A stretch of DNA of 9,834 nucleotides from Bacteroidota bacterium (lineage in GTDB: Bacteria > Bacteroidota > Kryptoniia > Kryptoniales > JAKASW01): contig JAJYOS010000166.1 in NCBI GenBank assembly GCA_021796055.1, positions 1 to 9,834 of the forward strand. Reading direction: 5' to 3'. The translations under genes were made by a program, and so were the position numbers. Shown in pieces: positions 1 through 5,025 of the stretch. The notes below the pieces were generated by a model. It was given only the letters and a program-made list of their open reading frames with translations, was not told the DNA's origin and searched no databases. How positions within the stretch are numbered: the stretch's first letter is position 1; each line of letters opens with the position of its first letter.

Positions 1-155
1 TTCCTGCAAGCACTTGAATACACAAAACGCACTTACGGAATAGACCGAAGGTTCATTAAACTCGTTGCCCTTTCCTGTCCGATCCTGAGTATGGAGATGC
101 AAACGAACAGAATAAGCTCCCAAGACATTCTTCTTCATATTTCTAGTCGTTTGAT
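1..155. other. Left-edge sequence, possible truncated ORF, unassigned
   Basis: Two open frames run off the left edge and neither is convincing. On the minus strand, an ATG at 138 (17 bases after the thioredoxin gene's stop) opens a 46-codon frame that reaches base 1, starting MKKNVLGAYS. It could be a sixth operon gene, but it has only a weak ribosome binding site and no signal peptide or recognisable motif. On the plus strand, a frame open from base 1 runs to 276, but its last 120 bases lie antisense to the well-supported thioredoxin gene. No terminator hairpin is visible after the thioredoxin stop, so the operon may continue leftward. No tRNA or other RNA gene was recognised here. Confidence 0.3.
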
Positions 156-1346
156 TCACCGATGGGGAATCCCTAACAATTTCGGTACTAACTTCTCCGG
201 AATTTTGTCAGTCAGTTCGACGCCCATGCCTCTTATAATCCCGTCGCGGTCCACGAGAATGTGCTTTGGAACATAGTTCACGTCGAAACGCCTGCCCAAC
301 TCTTTGTTTGAACTGTCGCTAAGCAGCGCAACGCGCCATGGTAATCCGTGCTCGTGAAGAAAATCATTCACTGCTTTTCGTGGGTAAAACACCGACTGGC
401 CTTCCGAGGCAATTCCTATTATCTCAAAGCCATGCGGAGCATACTCGCTGTACAGCTTTTCCAGTTTCGGCATTTCCGCCACGCAAGGCCCGCACCATGT
501 CGCCCAAAAGTCAATCAGTGTAACCTTCCCTTCTCCGCAAACTGTCGAGTCGACAGACCCGTCGAGAGATCTAATTGCGAGCGGAGGAACATGATCTCCG
601 ATGTTCAGCGTCACGCTGTCGACTCCTGAGTAAGTCAGAGTCAGATCGCGCCCGAGTGAATCCACTTGCGTCAATCTGTAGACATATCTGCCAATGTGAA
701 ATTGGGAATAGAACGGGCCGCCTTCATCCAGGGGATCAAAAATACCATCGTGGTTCGCATCGATCACAAGATAGTCGTTATAGTCAAGGATGAATTCATA
801 CCCTGGGTAGAAGCCCTTGTACAGTATCAAATGATATTGATCATCCTGGAACGAGAATTCACCCTCCCTGTACCAATCGGCGAACGCGGTCAGAGCAGAG
901 TCCTTCCTGTCATAAACAATCCTGAGGAATACCGAATACGAGGGAATGCTTGAGAATATCCGGCTGATTTTAACACCGGTAAACTCAACACTTCCATTCT
1001 CCAAAACCCTTGGCTCATAACGTTTAATTGCAGCGTGGCCTGTCTCGCCGGCTGAATGGACAAGCAGGTAAGTTCCGGCCGAATCTTTGCATAAGAAGAC
1101 GAAATACGACCGGTCATTAATCTCATACAGACCGTCAGAAATTACGGCGTAGTTCTTAGCGACAGCCGTGTAGACCGAGTCCGACTTTTTCATTCGAGGC
1201 AATTGATAAGGAAAGAAGGCGGGCCCCTTCGGAACACCTTCGACCAGCGCCATTTTCACACTGATCGTTTCCGGTGGTGTGGTCGTTGCACAAAAGCTAC
1301 GCGACCCCAAAGGAATCAGCGCAATCATAAAGACTAATAGTTTCAT
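156..1346 (-). CDS. Secreted TlpA-family thioredoxin-like disulfide oxidoreductase with large N-terminal domain
   Basis: This is a 396-residue protein with two parts. Residues 1 to about 20 form a signal peptide (MKLLVFMIALIPLG...), so it should act in the periplasm. Residues 21 to about 245 are an N-terminal domain I do not recognise, which includes an EF-hand-like loop at 196-207 (DANHDGIFDPLD). The C-terminal third is a TlpA/ResA-type thioredoxin fold: WATWCGPC puts the redox cysteines at 285 and 288, and a cis-proline lies at about 360 in NYVPKHILVD. Such proteins reduce or shuffle disulfides in exported proteins or serve cytochrome c maturation; the partner here is unknown. I start it at the ATG at 1346 because AGGAGA sits 8 bases upstream and the signal peptide begins there. 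An upstream in-frame ATG at 1373 would add nine unlikely residues. It is the last clear gene of the sigma operon, 68 bases after the TPR gene. No lipobox fits the cysteine at residue 19. Confidence 0.88.
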   Translation of the reverse strand: MKLLVFMIALIPLGSRSFCATTTPPETISVKMALVEGVPKGPAFFPYQLPRMKKSDSVYTAVAKNYAVISDGLYEINDRSYFVFLCKDSAGTYLLVHSAGETGHAAIKRYEPRVLENGSVEFTGVKISRIFSSIPSYSVFLRIVYDRKDSALTAFADWYREGEFSFQDDQYHLILYKGFYPGYEFILDYNDYLVIDANHDGIFDPLDEGGPFYSQFHIGRYVYRLTQVDSLGRDLTLTYSGVDSVTLNIGDHVPPLAIRSLDGSVDSTVCGEGKVTLIDFWATWCGPCVAEMPKLEKLYSEYAPHGFEIIGIASEGQSVFYPRKAVNDFLHEHGLPWRVALLSDSSNKELGRRFDVNYVPKHILVDRDGIIRGMGVELTDKIPEKLVPKLLGIPHR

Positions 1347-1414
1347 CCCTATTTCTCCTTGTAATGGCGACACTCGAATTCAGAAGAACCCGATCTCGTG
1401 ATCTTCAACTGTTC

Positions 1415-2680
1415 TTACTTCTTCGGAGAAATTTCACGCAATCTGCGGGTCGCGTATTCAGCAAAAGGCTTACTGACTCCCGAGTCCGACTTGAGAAATC
1501 TCCGGTACCAATAAATTGCTTCCCTGGCGTGATGAGACTGATCGTAAGCTAAACCGAGCCCGTAAACCGCCTCCGCGTCTTCGGGATCGATTTCGAGCAC
1601 CCTCCGATAAGTGCTGATTGCTTCTCTATATCCTTTGACACGAAGTTCGGCTGCGGCTAGACTCTTCAAAATAGAGAGATTGAACGACAGCGTCCATTTT
1701 GAGAGCGAATAGGCAATCTGCATCGTCTTGATGGCTTCCCTTGGCTGGTTGAGCTGCATGAGGGCCAGACCGAGGTTCAGCTGCGCCTGCGGATCCCTCG
1801 GATCCAGCTTCACTTCATATCTGAAGAAACTCTCCGCGGAGTCGTAAATTCCCAGATTATAATACCACAGACCGATGTTGCCTATGTCTTCGGAAGTCGT
1901 GTCTTGGGACAACGAGAGGTAGCGGTTCATCAGGCTGATGGCGGTCTCGAGGTTTGCCTTGTCTTTCATTTTGCCGTGACACAATGCAAGTCTCTTTATG
2001 ACGAATGGTGATGGTCCAAAAGTCTGCAACACTCCCGAATACTCTTTGGCAGCGTAGGGATACTTGTTAGTATTATAGTAAACTTCGGCGAGCATGAGTT
2101 TTGCAGCGGCGTTTGTGGAGTCGGCCGTGAGCAGTCTGGCAATGAACGGAAAAGCGTCTTCGTACTTGCGTGCATCAAGAAGCCCATTGCAAAGGGCGAT
2201 CGCTTCACGCTCGTCGAAACGCTCCATCACGAATTCTTCCGCTTCTGTAAACCTGTCCATCGCGCAAAGCGTATTTACGAGCTCCACCCTCGCTGGATTG
2301 TATGTCGAATCCCGCAAAACAGTTATCCCCAGATACCGGATTGCTTCAGCAGGGTTGTGAAGTGCAATCATTATCACCGCACGGTAGAAGCAAGCAAGCG
2401 GGTACAAGGAGTCGGAGGAATCGACGGCGGCCAGCGACTCGAGACTTCTCCGGTAGTCGCCGATCTGGTACAGGCAAGCGCTGCGGTAATACTCGAGTGG
2501 GGCTGTCGAATCCGCCGGACTAAGCTTGTCGAAAACATCGAGTGCTTTCCGGTATTGTGCAGAATTGAAATAGCGAAGACCATCGCTGAACCGATTGAGA
2601 CTGTCGGCTTCTGCGGCGACAGAAACCGGCACCGCCTTTGCGGCGGAGGTTGCAAGCAACAGTATGATCAGAGCTTTCAA
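1415..2680 (-). CDS. Secreted tetratricopeptide-repeat (TPR) protein
   Basis: This 421-residue protein has an N-terminal signal peptide (MKALIILLLATSAAKA) followed by TPR-like helical hairpins across nearly the whole length. The clearest repeats are at about 24-57 (FSDGLRYFNSAQYRKALDVF), 297-330 (AQLNLGLALMQLNQPREAI) and 365-400 (AVYGLGLAYDQSHHAREAIYW), with more diverged copies between. No enzymatic domain is visible, so it is probably a periplasmic scaffold or adaptor binding other envelope proteins. I choose the TTG at 2680 as start. It has AGGAGG at 2686-2691 with a 5-base gap, and it begins directly with the signal peptide. The in-frame ATG at 2707 overlaps the previous stop as ATGA but would put nine polar residues (MIHSYQEAY) in front of the signal peptide and lacks as good a binding site. 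It sits 23 bases after the TonB-C gene and 68 bases before the thioredoxin gene. Function beyond protein interaction cannot be stated. Confidence 0.85.
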   Translation of the reverse strand: MKALIILLLATSAAKAVPVSVAAEADSLNRFSDGLRYFNSAQYRKALDVFDKLSPADSTAPLEYYRSACLYQIGDYRRSLESLAAVDSSDSLYPLACFYRAVIMIALHNPAEAIRYLGITVLRDSTYNPARVELVNTLCAMDRFTEAEEFVMERFDEREAIALCNGLLDARKYEDAFPFIARLLTADSTNAAAKLMLAEVYYNTNKYPYAAKEYSGVLQTFGPSPFVIKRLALCHGKMKDKANLETAISLMNRYLSLSQDTTSEDIGNIGLWYYNLGIYDSAESFFRYEVKLDPRDPQAQLNLGLALMQLNQPREAIKTMQIAYSLSKWTLSFNLSILKSLAAAELRVKGYREAISTYRRVLEIDPEDAEAVYGLGLAYDQSHHAREAIYWYRRFLKSDSGVSKPFAEYATRRLREISPKK

Positions 2681-2691
2681 GTAAGCCTCCT
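2681..2691 (-). promoter_or_regulatory. Strong Shine-Dalgarno site that decides a TTG start
   Basis: On the minus strand the sequence reads AGGAGG, then CTTAC, then TTG. The full anti-16S match at a 5-base distance makes TTG at 2680 the likely start of the TPR protein. This site lies inside the reading frame that would result from using the upstream ATG at 2707. Confidence 0.7.
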
Positions 2692-2703
2692 GGTACGAAT
2701 GAA

Positions 2704-3489
2704 TCATTTCCCCTTTTTCGGCATCTTCCCGTACTTCTCAATCATCCACTTTGCATGCCTTACCATCTCATCCAGATTCAAATTGTCAATCCTTACCCCT
2801 TCGAGAAACATCTGGTACCTTTCCACTGCCTGGACGTATTTCTTCTGCCTCTCATATTTCATCCCGGAATTGTAGAAAGAGATGAGTCGATCCAGTTGTG
2901 TAGCACTTGACGTTGAAGCTGAATTAAGTCCCGCTTTTTCAATAATCTTGTGCTGGCCCTGGCCCGGAGGCACACCCAACTCGGATGATTTAATCTTGTC
3001 GGCAGGGCTCGGCCGCAATTTGAATGTAAACGGAATGACAACCCACACACTCACCGGTTTGTTGTCAAGCATAGCGGGTGTGAATCTATACTTCATCGCC
3101 GCATCGATTGTGGGTTGGTTAAAAACAGAATAGCTGACCTTCAATCCGCGACTCACAAGGGAACCCTCTCCTTTCACCAGATGTGCCGTTGTATCCTCGG
3201 CCTTCAAGTTGAATTCCAAAACAACTGCTTTGCGCGGAATTCCGTCTTTGCCGACCAAAACTTTCAAAATAACCCGTCCTTCGATTCCGGCTTTTTGTGC
3301 AAGCTCGGGATATTTTGCAATGGCCTGTTTCACAATCTGTGGTTCTTTCTCCACAGGCAAGAAATCCGGAGGCAGAGCCGATGAATCAGGCACAGAATAA
3401 TTGGGGAGAAGTTTTGCCTGAGCTCTGATATCCGGCGCGGATAGAAACATCAGGATAGACAACAGAACGATCTTCGGTTTGCTGTTCAT
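2704..3489 (-). CDS. Secreted TonB C-terminal-domain protein with helical (TPR-like) tail
   Basis: This 261-residue protein begins with a signal peptide (KIVLLSILMFLSAP, with an AQA cleavage-like site at 23-25). A TonB C-terminal-type domain follows at about 47-158. It shows the family pattern YPELAQKAGIEGRVILKVLV at 60-79, then the conserved second half with AAMKYRFTPAMLDNKPVSVW at 130-149 and a final beta strand. After a polar linker, residues 198-250 form a helical pair resembling a single TPR (MKYERQKKYVQAVERYQMFL). The usual TonB features, an uncleaved membrane anchor and a proline-rich spacer, are absent, so it probably does not energise outer-membrane transporters. A periplasmic binding role is more likely. 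The start at 3489 overlaps the anti-sigma stop as ATGA, with AGGTG 7 bases upstream. Its stop lies 23 bases before the TPR gene's TTG start. Confidence 0.82.
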   Translation of the reverse strand: MNSKPKIVLLSILMFLSAPDIRAQAKLLPNYSVPDSSALPPDFLPVEKEPQIVKQAIAKYPELAQKAGIEGRVILKVLVGKDGIPRKAVVLEFNLKAEDTTAHLVKGEGSLVSRGLKVSYSVFNQPTIDAAMKYRFTPAMLDNKPVSVWVVIPFTFKLRPSPADKIKSSELGVPPGQGQHKIIEKAGLNSASTSSATQLDRLISFYNSGMKYERQKKYVQAVERYQMFLEGVRIDNLNLDEMVRHAKWMIEKYGKMPKKGK

Positions 3490-3935
3490 CTCATTGCACC
3501 TTTCGAATCGCGGATCGACACCGGATAAACTACCTGCGTCGGCATCCCGTACACTACGTGCGACGGCACCGCTTTCAGAATCGCATTAATCTCATCCCGG
3601 TGCATGTTCTCCTGCAGCATGAAGCCGATTGCAAAAGACACAATTAAAAGTATCACTGCCGCCATAGACACAACATAAACCGGAATTCTCAATTGATAGC
3701 CCAACGCATTCGTGTTCTGCTTGCGTCCTATCTTCCGGGAAATCGATTCATCAAGGCCGGCCGGATAGCTCATTCTGTCGTCGCTCGCCAGTGAATGGAG
3801 TTTCACCGCTGTGCTGAAAAAATTCTGGCAGCTCTCGCAGCCATAAAGGTGGGAGAGAGCGGCCTCTATGTTATCTGTGCTTTCCTCACGGTCGAGGAAA
3901 GCGCTGAGCCTTTCCTGCACGAAGTCACAGTTCAT
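3486..3935 (-). CDS. Zinc-finger (ZAS/zf-HC2) transmembrane anti-sigma factor
   Basis: This 149-residue protein should bind and silence the ECF sigma factor encoded just upstream. Its cytoplasmic N-terminal domain has the anti-sigma zinc-finger pattern, with Cys3, then His29-x3-Cys33-x2-Cys36 (HLYGCESC). One membrane helix lies at about 84-107 (IPVYVVSMAAVILLIVSFAI), leaving about 40 residues in the periplasm. That short outer part (HVVYGMPTQVVYPVSIRDSK) has no recognisable sensor domain. I start at the ATG at 3935, one base after the sigma stop (TGA-A-ATG), with GGAG 9 bases upstream. This gives the MNC start common in the family. Upstream in-frame starts at 3944, 3950 and a GTG at 3971 are possible but overlap the sigma gene and have poorer binding sites. 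Release could occur by proteolysis or by loss of zinc through cysteine oxidation; the sequence does not decide between them. Confidence 0.88.
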   Translation of the reverse strand: MNCDFVQERLSAFLDREESTDNIEAALSHLYGCESCQNFFSTAVKLHSLASDDRMSYPAGLDESISRKIGRKQNTNALGYQLRIPVYVVSMAAVILLIVSFAIGFMLQENMHRDEINAILKAVPSHVVYGMPTQVVYPVSIRDSKGAMR

Positions 3936-3936
3936 T

Positions 3937-4446
3937 TCACACATCTCCATAAAGCTTCTTGTAGATTTCACTTGCCATCTTTCTCGCCTTGAACAGTCTC
4001 GACTTCACTGCCGACACAGTCGTATCGAGCGCCTCCGCAATCTCCGCGTAGCTGAGCCCGTTCCATTCTCGCATGACCAGCACCTCACGGTAGTCAGCGG
4101 GGAGATCGTCCAGCAGTTTTCTTAGCATCTGCGGAGAATCGCTGTATTCGGGATCGCTTGAAAGGAGCTCCTGCAATTCGTCACCGTCCCCGCCGAGGTT
4201 GCGGATTTTTCCCCTGTCCCGGATCATGTTCAGACACTTGTTCCTCGCCGACTTGTACAGCCAGACTTTGACCGACGTCTCGCCGTCGAACCGGTTGACG
4301 TTCTGGAAGAATTTGATGAATACGTCCTGCACAACGTCCTTTGCCCCTTCCCTGTCGTTGAGCATTCTGCAGCAGAATCGATAGACGCCGGTTTTGTGAT
4401 GGTTGTAAGCCGCCATGAACTCCGCCCTGTCTTCAGAAATCGGCAC
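3937..4446 (-). CDS. ECF-family RNA polymerase sigma factor (sigma-70 group 4)
   Basis: This 169-residue protein has the two domains of an ECF sigma factor. Region 2 spans about 8-78, with VYRFCCRMLNDREGAKDVVQ and the -10-recognition stretch SVKVWLYKSARNKCLNMIRD. Region 4 is at about 112-163, with LPADYREVLVMREWNGLSYA and the helix-turn-helix EIAEALDTTVSAVKSRLFKA that reads the -35 element. Length is normal for the family and no extra C-terminal domain is present. The start is a GTG at 4446 with AAAGGG about 5 bases upstream. An internal ATG at 4416 would cut into the first helix of region 2. It is the first gene of a five-gene run and directly precedes its anti-sigma factor, so autoregulation of the operon is expected, but I could not identify a convincing ECF promoter upstream. 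The exact ECF group cannot be assigned by eye. Confidence 0.93.
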   Translation of the reverse strand: MPISEDRAEFMAAYNHHKTGVYRFCCRMLNDREGAKDVVQDVFIKFFQNVNRFDGETSVKVWLYKSARNKCLNMIRDRGKIRNLGGDGDELQELLSSDPEYSDSPQMLRKLLDDLPADYREVLVMREWNGLSYAEIAEALDTTVSAVKSRLFKARKMASEIYKKLYGDV

Positions 4447-4611
4447 GATTCCCTTTCCGAATCTTCTCAGCTCATTAAACTCCCGAAGGATTGCGAGCCT
4501 ATATCTAAATAACCCACGAGACCCGCAAAAGTTGTCGACTGCAACAATGTTCGCAAATCGTCTTTAAGATTCAACTTTTGACGGTAAGTCGCTCAATTGG
4601 CAACACGCCTG

Positions 4612-4653
4612 GCGAAGGTATCAAAGCCTTTGCGCCGCAACCTTCGCAAGGTT
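4612..4653. repeat. Overlapping, mutually exclusive inverted repeats
   Basis: GCGAAGGT at 4612-4619 is a perfect inverted match to ACCTTCGC at 4640-4647. Bases of the right arm also take part in a second perfect hairpin, AACCTT (4639-4644), loop CGC, AAGGTT (4648-4653). The two structures cannot form at once. They lie 166 to 207 bases upstream of the sigma GTG on its sense strand. They could be leader RNA structure, a protein-binding site, or decay of a repeat element. Confidence 0.4.
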
Positions 4654-4723
4654 ACCAATCCCGCTTCAATGTGACAAACTACCGTGAAATGCCTCAAATG
4701 TTGAAATTGTGTTATCCCATATA

Positions 4724-4779
4724 AGATTCCTCCGCGCGCTCACCTTGACTTCGTCAAGACTCACTTGGTCGGAATGACT
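4724..4779. repeat. Dispersed-type intergenic palindromic repeat (REP/MITE-like)
   Basis: The element runs from AGATTCCTCCG to GGTCGGAATGACT. The outer arms ATTCC (4726-4730) and GGAAT (4771-4775) are inverted, and the centre is a perfect hairpin CTTGAC-TTC-GTCAAG at 4744-4758. The ends closely resemble a GTCATTCCGA...GAGGAATCT palindrome that I recall as scattered between genes in many bacterial genomes. This is recognition from memory, and only one copy is in the window. Function is unknown; it has no coding capacity. Confidence 0.5.
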
Positions 4780-4976
4780 ACTCATTTGGTTCTGATGCGT
4801 GACTGGAACCTTATCCGGAATTCGCTACGAAACAAACACATTTTTCCTCCAGATCAATGTGTTCACCGATCGGTTTCATTTAACAAGCTCTTTCCATCTT
4901 CCCTCCATCCCGGTGCACGCAGAAAGTCTCTCGCATCCGCTCGGGGCAAGCTTTTGCCTTTTGACCTGCTGTTCCA

Positions 4977-5005
4977 TTGTCTTTCACCTGTTCCACCGAT
5001 AAATT
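4977..5005 (+). promoter_or_regulatory. Possible sigma-70-type promoter of the Lon-like gene
   Basis: TTGTCT at 4977-4982 and TAAATT at 5000-5005 are separated by exactly 17 bases and each match four of six consensus bases. Transcription would begin near 5012, leaving only about 14 untranslated bases before the TTG start. The GGCGG at 5014-5018 would be the ribosome binding site. The match is weak and could be chance in this AT-rich spot. Confidence 0.25.
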
Positions 5006-5025
5006 AAAAAAAAGGCGGCTGCATC

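Larger units (their letters stand above)
4447..5025. other. Divergent intergenic region between sigma operon and Lon-like gene
   Basis: This 579-base stretch should carry promoters for both flanking transcripts. Visible elements are overlapping hairpins at 4612-4653, a palindromic repeat at about 4724-4779, a perfect 10-base palindrome ACCGATCGGT at 4865-4874, and a small hairpin GGCAA-GCTT-TTGCC at 4945-4958. On the plus strand, TTGAAA at 4701-4706 followed by TAAGAT at 4722-4727 has a short 15-base spacer and is a weak promoter candidate. No convincing promoter was found for the sigma gene on the minus strand. Short open frames inside (for example 4765-5007) start with no ribosome binding site and have no coding character, so I regard the region as non-coding. 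Confidence 0.7.

Noticed and set aside
1260..1346. Lipoprotein signal in the thioredoxin (Cys at residue 19)
   Set aside because: The residues before the Cys (RSF) do not fit a lipobox; an ordinary secretion signal fits better.
1384..1416. Inverted repeat AAGAAC/GTTCTT with an inner GATC pair between the TPR and thioredoxin genes
   Set aside because: The stem is only 6 bp with a loop of about 20 bases and no U-run, too weak to call a terminator or processing site.
4531..4545. GTTG...CAAC motif with GTCGAC upstream of the sigma gene as an ECF operator
   Set aside because: The dyad is off-centre and short, and no -10 element stands at a proper distance.
4765..5007. Short open frames in the divergent intergenic region (also 4799-5002)
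   Set aside because: They have no ribosome binding site, overlap a repeat or promoter-like sequence, and have no protein character.
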